A program made the translations under genes and the position numbers. 61,890 nucleotides of DNA from Yersinia aldovae ATCC 35236. Its GTDB lineage: Bacteria > Pseudomonadota > Gammaproteobacteria > Enterobacterales > Enterobacteriaceae. The stretch covers positions 1 to 61,890 of the forward strand of contig NZ_ACCB01000026.1 of assembly GCF_000173735.1 (NCBI RefSeq). Reading direction: 5' to 3'. The notes under the pieces were generated by a model, which searched no databases, had not been told where the DNA came from, and saw only the letters and a program-made list of their open reading frames with translations. Below are positions 36,381 through 45,290 of the stretch, in pieces. Within the stretch, counting starts at the first letter, position 1; every line of letters starts with the position of its first letter.

Positions 36381-36578
36381 TGAATATCCATAAACCATGC
36401 AAAAATGTGATAGCTATGTTAAGTCATTGTCTGGCGCGAACAAACAGGAAAATGCTGCGATATGATGAGTTTTTTACAAATATACTGCGATGCAATACCG
36501 GTGGTGTTGTCCAAGACTCAGTACATTCCCACGTCCTATTCACCTCAGATAACCGCGTTAAAAATGAAACACCACGAC

Positions 36579-36597
36579 AATAATAGGAATCATTTTC
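36579..36597. promoter_or_regulatory. Fur box upstream of yfuA
   Basis: AATAATAGGAATCATTTTC matches the 19-base Fur consensus at 14 of 19 positions and lies about 95 bases before the yfuA start. Iron repression of yfuABC is known in Yersinia, so this is the expected site. Confidence 0.75.
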
Positions 36598-36691
36598 ACT
36601 ATCATTGTGAATTTCTTTCTATACAATTGTGGTGTTTTGTCTTTGCCTGGCAACCCAGTTTACTTCTCTGACCTTTTAAAAGGATGTCGCT

Positions 36692-37708
36692 ATGAAGTTA
36701 CGTTTCTTTTCTCTCGCCCCTATCGCTCTGCTGGCGTCCTCCGTATTGCTGGCATTTTCTGTGAATGCTGCGTCAAACGATGAAGGCATTGTGGTTTATA
36801 ATGCCCAGCATGAAAATCTGGTAAAATCCTGGGTTGAGGGTTTCACCAAAGATACCGGCATCAAAGTCACTCTGCGTAATGGCGGAGACAGCGAGTTAGG
36901 CAACCAACTGGTTCAGGAAGGCAGCGCATCACCTGCCGATGTTTTCCTGACCGAAAACTCCCCGGCAATGGTTCTGGTGGATAATGCAAAACTGTTCGCC
37001 CCTCTGGACGCGGCAACGCAGGCGCAGATTGCTAAAGAGTATCGGCCTGAACATGGCCGTTGGGTCGGTATTGCCGCGCGTAGCACCGTGTTTGTCTATA
37101 ATCCGGAAAAAATCAGCGCAGCGCAGTTGCCTAAATCAATCATGGATCTGGCAAAACCGGAGTGGAAAGGCCGCTGGGCAGCTTCACCATCAGGTGCAGA
37201 CTTCCAGGCAATTGTCAGTGCCATGCTAGAGTTGAAGGGCGAGAAAGCCACGTTAGAATGGTTAAAAGCCATGAAAAACAACTTTACCGCCTATAAAGGT
37301 AACAGCACGGTAATGAAAGCGGTCAATGCGGGCCAAATTGATGGCGGCATTATCTATCACTATTATCCTTTTGTTGATCAGGCGAAAACTGGCGAAAATA
37401 GCGACAAAATTAAGCTGCATTACTTCAAACATCAGGATCCTGGCGCGTTCGTCAGTGTTTCTGGCGGCGGTGTATTAGCCTCTAGTAAGCACCCGCAGCA
37501 AGCTCAAGCATTCGTAAAATGGATAACCAGCAAATCGGGCCAGGAAGTCTTACGTACTAACAATGCCTTTGAATATGCTGTTGGCGTTGATGCGGCATCG
37601 AATCCTAAACTGGTTCCACTGAAAGAATTGGATGCTCCGAAAGTAGAAGCATCAAATCTGAACAGCAAAAAAGTGGTTGAACTCATGACTGAAGCGGGCT
37701 TGCTGTAA
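36692..37708 (+). CDS. yfuA: Ferric iron ABC transporter, periplasmic binding protein
   Basis: This 338-residue periplasmic ferric-binding protein is of the SfuA/FbpA/YfuA family. It has a signal peptide of about 26 residues ending NAA, then EGIVVYNAQHENLVKSWVEG, the family N terminus. The iron ligand region GGIIYHYYPFVDQAKTG contains the tyrosines that bind ferric iron in FbpA. It is first of a three-gene operon with a permease and an ATPase. AAAGGA precedes ATG 36692. The family imports unchelated ferric iron without a siderophore. The upstream Fur box fits iron repression. Confidence 0.93.
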   Translation: MKLRFFSLAPIALLASSVLLAFSVNAASNDEGIVVYNAQHENLVKSWVEGFTKDTGIKVTLRNGGDSELGNQLVQEGSASPADVFLTENSPAMVLVDNAKLFAPLDAATQAQIAKEYRPEHGRWVGIAARSTVFVYNPEKISAAQLPKSIMDLAKPEWKGRWAASPSGADFQAIVSAMLELKGEKATLEWLKAMKNNFTAYKGNSTVMKAVNAGQIDGGIIYHYYPFVDQAKTGENSDKIKLHYFKHQDPGAFVSVSGGGVLASSKHPQQAQAFVKWITSKSGQEVLRTNNAFEYAVGVDAASNPKLVPLKELDAPKVEASNLNSKKVVELMTEAGLL

Positions 37709-37798
37709 GGCAGCCAACTGACTGATAAAAATACTTTTAAACATCCGCCGGTTCTGTGATCAGACTGGCGTTTAACCAGCCGAGCGTCTTCACCTATT

Positions 37799-39385
37799 AT
37801 GGCCAATATAAGTACCGATACTGCTGCGTTTTCAGGCCGTAATACAACGTTTCGGCAACATAACCACCGCCCGGCAACCGGGATGGTAGTTATTGCTATC
37901 CTGCTTTCATTAGTAGCATTGCTGCCATTGGTATTTGTTATTGGTATTGCAATTGATACTGGCTGGTCAACGGTCAAAGCTCTGGTTTTTCGCCCTCGAG
38001 TGGGCGAACTATTGACCAATACCGCTTTACTGGTGGTTTTCACTTTACCGCTTTGTGCCACGCTCGGCGTTGCGCTAGCCTGGCTTACCGAGCGAACGAC
38101 CCTACCCGGCAGGCGTATCTGGTCATTACTGGCTATCGCACCGTTGGCAGTACCGGCGTTCGTACAAAGTTATGCATGGATTAGCCTGGTACCATCGATG
38201 CATGGGCTTGCCGCCGGCGTCTTCATTTCAGTCATTGCTTATGTGCCCTTTATCTACTTACCTGCTGCGGCGGTGTTGCGCCGCCTCGATCCAGGGATTG
38301 AAGATGCCGCGGCATCCTTAGGCAGTAAACCCGTGACAGTCTTCTTTCGTGTCGTGCTGCCCCAGTTAAAATTAGCGATTTGGGGCGGTTCACTACTGAT
38401 AGCTCTGCACCTATTAGCGGAATATGGGCTGTATGCCATGATCCGTTTCGATACCTTTACCACCGCGATTTTCGACCAATTCCAATCCACATTTAATGGC
38501 CCTGCGGCAAATATGTTGGCCGGGGTTCTGGCGCTTTGCTGTCTGGCTCTATTGTTAATGGAGGCCACCACCCGAGGTTACAACCGCTATGCGCGGGTCG
38601 GTTCTGGTAGTGCCAGAAGCCAGACGCCTTACACGATGAGGGGAGCTACCACCTTACTGTGCCTGCTATTGCCTCTGACACTGTCAGCACTCTCGCTCGG
38701 CGTACCCTTTATAACCCTTATACGTTGGCTCTATATTGGGGGCATCGATGTCTGGTTAAATCCTGAATTGCTACCTGCGGTCAGGCAAACCCTGATATTG
38801 GCCTTGAGTGGTGCGGCCATTATCACCTTGTGCGCGGTGCCAATGGCCTGGCTGTCAGTACGTTATCCAAGCCGATTATATCGTGTGATGGAAGGGTGTA
38901 ACTATGTGACCAGTTCGTTACCGGGCATTGTCGTGGCACTGGCGCTGGTCACTATCACCATCCGACTTGCTCGTCCGTTGTATCAAACCGAGTTTACTAT
39001 TTTGCTGGCGTATTTATTGATGTTTACGCCACGCGCCTTAATCAGTTTGCGGGCCGGTATTGCACAAGCACCGGTCGAACTGGAAAATGTCGCCCGCAGC
39101 TTGGGGAAAACACCCACTCAAGCGATATGGAGCACCACCATGCGGCTGGCGGCCCCCGGTGCTGCAGCAGGCGCTGCACTGGTGTTTCTCGCCATATCCA
39201 ATGAACTGACGGCCACATTACTCTTATCACCGAACGGTACTCGCACACTGGCGACGGGTTTTTGGGCATTAACCAGCGAAATTGACTACGTCGCCGCAGC
39301 CCCTTATGCACTGTTGATGGTGGCGCTTTCACTGCCGTTAACCTGGCTTCTTTATTCTCAATCTCAACGTACGGCAGGATTATGA
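37799..39385 (+). CDS. yfuB: Ferric iron ABC transporter, permease
   Basis: This 528-residue permease carries two fused binding-protein-dependent permease units in one chain, as in SfuB/YfuB. Each half has an EAA-type loop: [21 protein letters not shown] in the first half and [20 protein letters not shown] in the second. About twelve helices are predicted. The start ATG 37799 has no strong ribosome site, so initiation could be coupled or begin later at Met25. The gene ends within the first codons of yfuC (4-base overlap). It follows yfuA after a 90-base gap without a clear terminator. Confidence 0.93.
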   Translation: MANISTDTAAFSGRNTTFRQHNHRPATGMVVIAILLSLVALLPLVFVIGIAIDTGWSTVKALVFRPRVGELLTNTALLVVFTLPLCATLGVALAWLTERTTLPGRRIWSLLAIAPLAVPAFVQSYAWISLVPSMHGLAAGVFISVIAYVPFIYLPAAAVLRRLDPGIEDAAASLGSKPVTVFFRVVLPQLKLAIWGGSLLIALHLLAEYGLYAMIRFDTFTTAIFDQFQSTFNGPAANMLAGVLALCCLALLLMEATTRGYNRYARVGSGSARSQTPYTMRGATTLLCLLLPLTLSALSLGVPFITLIRWLYIGGIDVWLNPELLPAVRQTLILALSGAAIITLCAVPMAWLSVRYPSRLYRVMEGCNYVTSSLPGIVVALALVTITIRLARPLYQTEFTILLAYLLMFTPRALISLRAGIAQAPVELENVARSLGKTPTQAIWSTTMRLAAPGAAAGAALVFLAISNELTATLLLSPNGTRTLATGFWALTSEIDYVAAAPYALLMVALSLPLTWLLYSQSQRTAGL

Positions 39386-40434
39386 GCACGCTTGAACTCC
39401 AGCGAATCGGTAAGTCTTACCAATCTGTTACCGTTTTGGACCACATTGATTTGCACGTAACGGCGGGGAGCCGTACTGCTATTGTCGGGCCTTCCGGTTC
39501 AGGAAAAACTACGCTGTTGCGGATCATTGCGGGGTTTGAAACCCCCGATCATGGCAAGGTTATCTTACAGGGAAAATCGGTATTTGATAATTCAACCCAT
39601 GTACCCGCGCATAAAAGAGGCATTGGCTTTGTGCCACAAGATGGTGCTCTGTTCCCACATTTCACCGTAGCAGGCAATATTGGTTACGGCTTGAAAGGGA
39701 CAAAACAGGAAAAAACACAGCGGATTGGTGAACTGATGGAGATGGTGTCACTGGATAGGCGATTATCCGCACTGTGGCCCCATGAGCTTTCTGGTGGGCA
39801 GCAGCAACGCGTCGCTCTCGCCAGAGCGCTGGCTCAGCGCCCGGTGCTAATGCTACTGGATGAACCCTTCTCAGCACTGGATACCGCGTTACGCGCCTCA
39901 ACCCGTAAGGCCGTGGCCGAACTATTGGCGCAGGCCAATATCGCCTCAATTCTGGTGACTCATGATCAAACAGAAGCCCTGTCGTTCGCTTCACAAGTTG
40001 CGGTAATGCGTGCTGGCAAGCTGGCACATGTTGGCCCGCCGCAGGAACTGTATCTGCGGCCCGTTGATGAACCGACCGCAACATTCCTTGGCGAGACACT
40101 GATTCTCTCAGCACATATCGACGCGGGTTGGGCTGATTGCGTATTGGGTCAGGTGAGTGTTGACGACATGCAACGTCGTGGTCTTACGCGGATTATGCTG
40201 CGACCAGAACAAATTACCATAACGCCCTTGCCTACCGGACATCAATACACACCCCATTGTTTGGCAAAAGTTATCAATATTGATTTTGCCGGGTTTATCT
40301 CGACACTCACCTTGCATATCGTTGGCAGCGACGAAACCGTAGAAATCAAAACGGTCAGCCGGGAAGGTATTAATATTGGCTTGATGGTTGATCTGACCAT
40401 TATTGGTCAGGCACATGTATTCCCTAATCGATGA
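39382..40434 (+). CDS. yfuC: Ferric iron ABC transporter, ATPase
   Basis: This 350-residue ATPase is of the FbpC/SfuC/YfuC iron group. It has Walker [13 protein letters not shown] near residue 36, signature [19 protein letters not shown], Walker [13 protein letters not shown] and an extended C-terminal regulatory domain (TOBE-like, residues 240-350, [14 protein letters not shown]). The start overlaps yfuB by 4 bases, so translation is coupled. It powers ferric iron import through YfuB. The operon order A-B-C on one transcript matches the Yersinia Yfu system. Confidence 0.94.
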   Translation: MSTLELQRIGKSYQSVTVLDHIDLHVTAGSRTAIVGPSGSGKTTLLRIIAGFETPDHGKVILQGKSVFDNSTHVPAHKRGIGFVPQDGALFPHFTVAGNIGYGLKGTKQEKTQRIGELMEMVSLDRRLSALWPHELSGGQQQRVALARALAQRPVLMLLDEPFSALDTALRASTRKAVAELLAQANIASILVTHDQTEALSFASQVAVMRAGKLAHVGPPQELYLRPVDEPTATFLGETLILSAHIDAGWADCVLGQVSVDDMQRRGLTRIMLRPEQITITPLPTGHQYTPHCLAKVINIDFAGFISTLTLHIVGSDETVEIKTVSREGINIGLMVDLTIIGQAHVFPNR

Positions 40435-40567
40435 TGTTGTTACTGGTAAATATCATTCGCTTTATAATTTAGGAGACTCTTTTATCCATCTCGTAGCTAA
40501 TTTTTCGCTGACGCAGCGCCATTGAAGGATAGCCAGGCTATGCCGGTTTAATCCCTTTTGAAATAAT

Positions 40568-41095
40568 TCATTGCGTCTCGGTGAGATTTTTAGACTGATG
40601 CCGCAACCTGCGATACTCCAGCAAAGTCAGTACAATAACCATAACATCCAAAGCGGTGATCAGTAGTAGCAGCATTGAGTGCGTAAAGGTATATCGGTAG
40701 AGTTGGTAAACGATAAATAAGCTAAAAATAACAATGGCTGCGGGATAGTAACCCAATTTTTCATGCCATAATCCGATAATAATCCATAATTTAACAACAC
40801 CGTGGATAATTAGATAGAATGCGGCAAAATGTAAACTGCTAATAGAAAGACTTTGCGCCACATGTTGCAGGTAATTGACGACCACATCACCATGACCTTC
40901 GATAAAATCGACCCGCGTGATGCGATGCAAAATATTTAGCAGGAACTGCGGTGTGACAAAATAAGTCAAAATACCGGTGATAATCTCTATCACTGCCAGT
41001 ATCGCTTTGAGCAGTAAACTTAACTCAAAAGCGGCGTGGATATTCTGCTCACCAGCGCTATTTTTACCATCAAATCTCTCGTTCATATTCAACAT
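40568..41095 (-). CDS. DUF2127 membrane protein
   Basis: This 175-residue protein has four predicted membrane helices and matches DUF2127. Typical segments are AFELSLLLKAILAVIEIITG at the N terminus, SLHFAAFYLIIHGVVKLWII in the middle and YRYTFTHSMLLLLITALDVM near the end. No function is known. A start three codons later is also possible, but GGAAATC lies before the chosen ATG. It runs towards yfuC and stands alone. Confidence 0.8.
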   Translation of the reverse strand: MLNMNERFDGKNSAGEQNIHAAFELSLLLKAILAVIEIITGILTYFVTPQFLLNILHRITRVDFIEGHGDVVVNYLQHVAQSLSISSLHFAAFYLIIHGVVKLWIIIGLWHEKLGYYPAAIVIFSLFIVYQLYRYTFTHSMLLLLITALDVMVIVLTLLEYRRLRHQSKNLTETQ

Positions 41096-41417
41096 AACGT
41101 TGATTTCCTACAAGCCAGTCGGTGAAACCCTCAACTGAATATAGGATAACAGCTTGAATGGTGAAGGTTAAAGCACCACATTAGTCAAATATCACTCACC
41201 AACTCAGTAGTCATATTAGGATGTAATTACTGCTTTCAACCAGGTCACCCATACATCTTGTGTTTGGCTGCTCCCCGCCGAATTGCACTAATATTGTCAG
41301 TCAGGTTGTCACTCTAGCCACAAAGTGACGTGACGCGAAACAACAATAAAGCTCAGCCACGGGTGAATAAACTGATGATGACGCCCAGGTATTTTGGGCG
41401 TCATTAGCTAAAGATAT
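41096..41417. other. Gene-free gap with the DUF799 terminator
   Basis: These 322 bases hold the promoter region of the DUF2127 neighbour and, at 41378-41404, a hairpin with perfect 10-base arms ATGACGCCCA / TGGGCGTCAT just beyond the DUF799 stop. No gene is visible. Confidence 0.6.
41378..41404 (-). terminator. Hairpin ending the CsgG-DUF4810-DUF799 operon
   Basis: A perfect 10-base stem with a 7-base loop starts 13 bases beyond the DUF799 stop codon. It has no T-run on either side, so termination efficiency is uncertain. Confidence 0.65.
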
Positions 41418-42071
41418 TTACTTAGCATCTTTGCCGTATTGTGGTGAACGTGGGCCATACAATAACCCGTTAGGCGTTCCTGCGGACAGCATCCGGGTAC
41501 TGGTAATACCGGCAATATCATGGCTTTTATCCGCAATGGTATTGCTAATCTGCGTCACCGCTGCCTGCACCAGCAAACCAATGATACCGCCAGATGAATT
41601 ATCCCCTTCATTGCTGGAAGCGGTCGCACTGCCACTCCACAACAATTTGCCTGTTTTTAGATCGATCAGTTTGGCATTAGCTGTGACGCGGGTGTCGCTG
41701 GTGATCACCTGATAAGACGTCCCATATTGCACTACAGTGATGTACAGCGCCGCATCAGCACCAAAAATCTTGTGCAGCTTCGCGGGGCTAACAGCACTGA
41801 TGTCGCCCGCATGAGTCATTCCATTTTGTTTGAATGTTTCCTCAACAACCGCAACGGGCAGCACATAATAACCGGCTTCAGATAACGGATAAGTCACCTG
41901 CGACAACATGCCGTGACTGGCTTCAACCTCAGGGGATTGGTTCTCTGGCAACAACACCAAAATACTTTTAGGTTTGCTCTGTTTAAAGGCAGAATAGTCC
42001 TGAATTGGCTTGGCACACCCGGTCAGTAGTAGCGCCATCATAACCGCGCATAACGCAAAAAGAGATTTCAT
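41418..42071 (-). CDS. DUF799 lipoprotein (GNA1162-like)
   Basis: This 217-residue lipoprotein has the lipobox ALLLTGCAK (lipid on Cys19). It matches the DUF799 family that includes neisserial GNA1162: KSILVLLPENQSPEVEASHG, LSEAGYYVLPVAVVEETFKQ, SPAKLHKIFGADAALYITV and NGLLYGPRSPQYGKD. It is last in a three-gene lipoprotein operon, with its start overlapping the preceding stop by 4 bases. The structure of GNA1162 resembles TolB and a secretion-linked fold. It would act with the CsgG-like protein at the outer membrane in an unknown process. Confidence 0.87.
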   Translation of the reverse strand: MKSLFALCAVMMALLLTGCAKPIQDYSAFKQSKPKSILVLLPENQSPEVEASHGMLSQVTYPLSEAGYYVLPVAVVEETFKQNGMTHAGDISAVSPAKLHKIFGADAALYITVVQYGTSYQVITSDTRVTANAKLIDLKTGKLLWSGSATASSNEGDNSSGGIIGLLVQAAVTQISNTIADKSHDIAGITSTRMLSAGTPNGLLYGPRSPQYGKDAK

Positions 42072-42424
42072 TTAAATGCCCCTTTATCCTTGCTCATGAG
42101 AAAATCCATAAACGGCGCAGACTCAGGGAAGGCCGCTTTCTCCCGATTAAACTCAGCTATTGCCAGGTCTGGGTGGGCAGTATTGGCATACAACATCCCC
42201 AAATGGGCATGTAAGCCCGGAGGCACCGGTATACCTTTAGCGCGAGACTTCTCAATATTCTCTTTTAAGGCAGCAATTTGCTGCTCAGGGCTGGCATCAG
42301 ATTTATAGTATTCATAAATCGTTGATTGGTAGTTCTCCCAGTTATAAATAGGCTTCGGCGCGGTAGCGCAACCGGCTAAAACAGCAGCAGCCAGCAACAA
42401 AGACAATTTGGGTATTAATTTCAT
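42068..42424 (-). CDS. DUF4810 lipoprotein
   Basis: This 118-residue protein has the lipobox AAVLAGCAT (lipid on Cys19). It matches DUF4810: KPIYNWENYQSTIYEYYKSD, then a TPR-like helical part (PEQQIAALKENIEKSRAKGI, GLHAHLGMLYANTAHPDLAI). ATG 42422-42424 begins the signal sequence. Its neighbours are a CsgG-like gene upstream (31-base gap) and a DUF799 gene that overlaps its end. The trio occurs together in Neisseria as well, which supports joint function. Confidence 0.87.
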   Translation of the reverse strand: MKLIPKLSLLLAAAVLAGCATAPKPIYNWENYQSTIYEYYKSDASPEQQIAALKENIEKSRAKGIPVPPGLHAHLGMLYANTAHPDLAIAEFNREKAAFPESAPFMDFLMSKDKGAFK

Positions 42425-42455
42425 ATTTCGGTATCCATACACATTATAGTTAGCG

Positions 42456-43127
42456 TTATTTCGCAGGCTGCCAGGTGCCCGATTCAATGCCAGCGACCAA
42501 GTTATTTACGGCTTCACGTATGGCTAAATCCAATACTTTGCCATTCAGCGTTGAGTCATAACTGGCAGTGCCACCAAAACCGATCACTTCACGGTTAGAA
42601 AGTGTATATTCACCCGCACCTTGTGAAGAGAACACCACTTCAGAGGTTTTCACATTGACGATATTCAGATTAACCTTGGCGTAAGCAACCTGAGATTTAC
42701 CGCGACCTAAGATGCCCCATAGTTGGCGGTCACCCACTTCTTTGCGGCCAAACTCAGTCACATCCCCGGTCACCACATACGTTGCACCTTTTAGCTGCTG
42801 GCTCTGGCCTGAAATTGCGGCTTCTGTTTTCAGCTCTTCCATATTGGTGCGTTCTAATACATTAAAACGACCCGTTTGCTGTAAATGTGTCACCAGAATA
42901 GTTTTTGATTGGCTCCCCAACCGATCTACACCATCAGAGAATAATCCGCTCATATAACTTGAACGATTATCAAATTTACCCACAGAAATAGGGCTGCGAG
43001 GACCACTATATTGCGTGCCGTAGGAAGCAACTTTAGCAACATCTAGCGTTCGCGATGATTCCGTAGCACAACCACTCAATAATAATGTGACTATAAATGT
43101 AGAACTCAATAGTATTCTTTTCATCAT
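42456..43127 (-). CDS. CsgG/HfaB-family lipoprotein
   Basis: This 223-residue protein has the lipobox TLLLSGCAT (lipid on Cys20 or so). It matches the CsgG family: SPISVGKFDNRSSYM, TILVTHLQQTGRFNVLERTN, ATYVVTGDVTEFGRKEVGD and YAKVNLNIVNVKTSEVVFSS. CsgG forms the curli secretion pore, but this shorter relative lacks most of CsgG's transmembrane hairpin region and probably is not a curli exporter. AGGAA lies before the paired ATG codons at 43122-43127. It is first in the operon with DUF4810 and DUF799 genes. Confidence 0.88.
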   Translation of the reverse strand: MMKRILLSSTFIVTLLLSGCATESSRTLDVAKVASYGTQYSGPRSPISVGKFDNRSSYMSGLFSDGVDRLGSQSKTILVTHLQQTGRFNVLERTNMEELKTEAAISGQSQQLKGATYVVTGDVTEFGRKEVGDRQLWGILGRGKSQVAYAKVNLNIVNVKTSEVVFSSQGAGEYTLSNREVIGFGGTASYDSTLNGKVLDLAIREAVNNLVAGIESGTWQPAK

Positions 43128-43640
43128 TGACAGAAATTCCTCAATAAAAAACTAAAAATCACAATTAAATAAGATGAATGTTTTTAAATTTAGCTTAAAC
43201 ACAACAAACATCTCTTTTCAGATATAAAATAGATAGTAACTACACGTCACTATTAGCGACGACGGTAATTTTTATCTTTTATTTGAAAGGGTTTTGGTTG
43301 CGGAATAATAACAGATCTGCATTCTATTTAGAATTTTTTACCACAATGGTTTCATGAACGTTTAGATTAATCATAGGAAAATTATTTTTATTTAAAGTAA
43401 ATTATTTATCATTGTACTTTATATAACCCTCTGACTGTGGATAAATCGTATGAGGCCATGTTATATGCTCAATACATTTCGATAGCATCCTCTGGATGTT
43501 TTTTCTACAATTAACAGGGTAAATCACACGCCAATATTCTACGGCATGGGTAAATCAACACACTAAATAAGTCACCTGATTTGGATAAATACCAGTACAA
43601 TGCCGCAACTTATCGTATTTTCCCCACAGGAGTGAGCGCC
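43128..43640. other. Gene-free gap between the CsgG-like operon and hicB
   Basis: These 513 bases are AT-rich and lie between divergent genes. No hicA-like toxin gene is found upstream of hicB on either strand. I see promoter-like AT runs but no clear operator. Confidence 0.55.
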
Positions 43641-44072
43641 GTGTTCAGTTATCCAGCCAGTTATACTTTTGATGAAACCAGCGGAGAATACCATATCCAC
43701 TACCGCGATTTCCCTGAATTGGAATCGGTGACCTACTCCTCCGAAGACATTGAGCTGGAAGCGCAGGATGGCATTAAAAACGGTATCGCCGCTGAGATGG
43801 AAGAACGTCGCCCCGTTCCGGCTCCATCAGCACTGCAACCCGAGGATATCGCCGTCCATGTACCTATTCTGGTGCGCCTGAAAGCCGAATTGCATAATGC
43901 CATGTTAAGCACTGACACCCGTAAAGCTGATATGGCACGCAAACTTGGCTTGAACGCAGCGCAAATGGATCGCCTGCTGGATATTTTCTACGCATCTAAA
44001 GTTGAAGCATTGGAACAAGCCCTGTATTTACTGGGTTTAGAGGCTGATGTGACCGTACGGAAAATCGGCTGA
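43641..44072 (+). CDS. HicB-family antitoxin without an adjacent HicA
   Basis: This 143-residue protein starts at GTG 43641, because AGGAG lies 8 bases upstream and the product then begins FSYPASYTFDETSGEYHIHY, the normal HicB N terminus. The HicB partial RNase-H-like fold (HYRDFPELESVTYSSEDIEL) occupies residues 1-70. The C terminus carries a helix-turn-helix (DMARKLGLNAAQMDRLLDIF) typical of DNA-binding HicB. HicB normally neutralises the HicA mRNA interferase encoded next to it, but no HicA-sized gene lies on either side. It may be an orphan antitoxin or a solitary regulator. Confidence 0.87.
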   Translation: MFSYPASYTFDETSGEYHIHYRDFPELESVTYSSEDIELEAQDGIKNGIAAEMEERRPVPAPSALQPEDIAVHVPILVRLKAELHNAMLSTDTRKADMARKLGLNAAQMDRLLDIFYASKVEALEQALYLLGLEADVTVRKIG

Positions 44073-44450
44073 CTTGGTGGATATCCGCGAGGTTGGCATA
44101 AAGATTAGCCAATAGAGTAACAAATTGTTATTTGACGATAATTTAAAAAAACGTTAATAACGTCACACTTCAATATATTGGCTAACATTATTTACAGTTT
44201 CTGTATGAAATTGTGATCTGATGCATAAAATTACAGTATTGAAATCTCTACTCCATTGGGATTACATTAGCGCGATCCTGTCGTAGCCCCTCACTGGGTT
44301 GGATCGACATTTCGGATGTATCTCAGATTGATAGCGAGCCGGTTATGGTGAAATAGCAGCAATTGATTGAAGAGTCATTCATTCACATTTGATACTCAGC
44401 ATAGTAATTTGGATTGTTACTGGCGAAGTAGCTCCAAAGGGAGTTGTTCA
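44073..44450. other. Gene-free gap upstream of ypdK
   Basis: These 378 bases hold no gene beyond the ypdK leader. Several GATT/AATC-rich segments are present near 44260-44380 but form no clear regulatory motif. Confidence 0.5.
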
Positions 44451-44525
44451 GTGAAGTATTTCTTTATGGGTATCTCGATTATGTTGGTGGTTTGGGTTGG
44501 CACCTTCATGATAATGGTCGAGTAA
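44451..44525 (+). CDS. ypdK: Small membrane protein YpdK
   Basis: This 24-residue single-helix membrane protein begins MKYFFMGISIMLVVWVGTF. From memory, E. coli YpdK is nearly identical (MKYFFMGISFMVIVWAGTFA), and it also lies beside alaC. The start is GTG 44451 with GGGAG 8 bases upstream; the stop is at 44523-44525. A terminator hairpin follows after 35 bases. The function of YpdK is unknown. Confidence 0.85.
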   Translation: MKYFFMGISIMLVVWVGTFMIMVE

Positions 44526-44560
44526 TAATGGCTCAAATCATCGATCACCTGACATAGTAT

Positions 44561-44582
44561 AAAGGGCGCATTCGCGCCCTTT
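44561..44582. terminator. Bidirectional terminator between ypdK and cybB
   Basis: A perfect 9-base stem AAAGGGCGC / GCGCCCTTT with loop ATTC is followed by ATCATTTT on the plus strand and preceded by ATACTATG-type AT sequence on the other. It lies between converging genes and probably serves both. Confidence 0.85.
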
Positions 44583-44601
44583 ATCATTTTATGCGAGCAG
44601 A

Positions 44602-45126
44602 TTATTTACCTGGCATCATTCTACGTAAGGTATCATCGCGGCGAATATAGTGATGATAAAGCGCCGCCACCCCATGTATTCCAATCACAAAATAACCTAA
44701 ATTGGCAATTAGCTCATGTGTCTGTTTCAGATAAGAACGCGCTTCATCATTGGGTATCACCCACTGCGGCACCTGCCATCCCAGCAAGAACCAGGTCTTT
44801 CCACCATAAGCTTGCGCTAAAACCCCCAGTACCGGCAGCGATAAAAACATAAGATATAAACCCCAATGCAGAATCTGAGCGCCTAACAGCTGCCAGTCAG
44901 GTAATTGTGGTGTGATCCGCGGAATAGGGTTGCGATGACGTAGCCAAAGCCTCGCCAGCATCAATATCCAGACCGAAATGCCAAAATTAAAATGCAGATT
45001 TTTCACTAATGCTCGATCTTCATCCGGCACAGAATCACTGAGTAACATTGCTGAATAGGTCAAAGAAATCATTAGCAACGTTAACCAGTGCAGGGTTATT
45101 TGAGATAAGGAATAGTGATTTTTCAT
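44602..45126 (-). CDS. cybB: Cytochrome b561
   Basis: This 174-residue protein has four predicted membrane helices and belongs to the b561 (CybB) group. Heme-ligand histidines are visible in SQITLHWLTLLMIS (helix 1), NLHFNFGISVWIL (helix 2), and HELIANLGYFVIGIHGVAAL with its two histidines (helix 4). E. coli CybB is a superoxide:ubiquinone oxidoreductase of the inner membrane. ATG 45124-45126 follows GGAG; a frame 15 bases longer is less likely. It differs from the yceJ relative at 20.4-21.0 kb, so the genome has at least two b561 proteins. Confidence 0.88.
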   Translation of the reverse strand: MKNHYSLSQITLHWLTLLMISLTYSAMLLSDSVPDEDRALVKNLHFNFGISVWILMLARLWLRHRNPIPRITPQLPDWQLLGAQILHWGLYLMFLSLPVLGVLAQAYGGKTWFLLGWQVPQWVIPNDEARSYLKQTHELIANLGYFVIGIHGVAALYHHYIRRDDTLRRMMPGK

Positions 45127-45290
45127 GGCAGTGCTCCGCATAAGTCACACATAATAAGTCAGTATGGTGCAAACAGATGAAGAGAACATTAAGCGCGGGT
45201 GAAGAATAAGTATTCTGTTCTGACCGGCAGCTTAAGTCACCGGCCAGAATATACCCGTCATACTTCAAACTACATAGGTGCTGGCGACAC

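Noticed and set aside
39662-40114. A 150-residue minus-strand frame inside yfuC
   Set aside because: Antisense shadow of conserved ATPase sequence.
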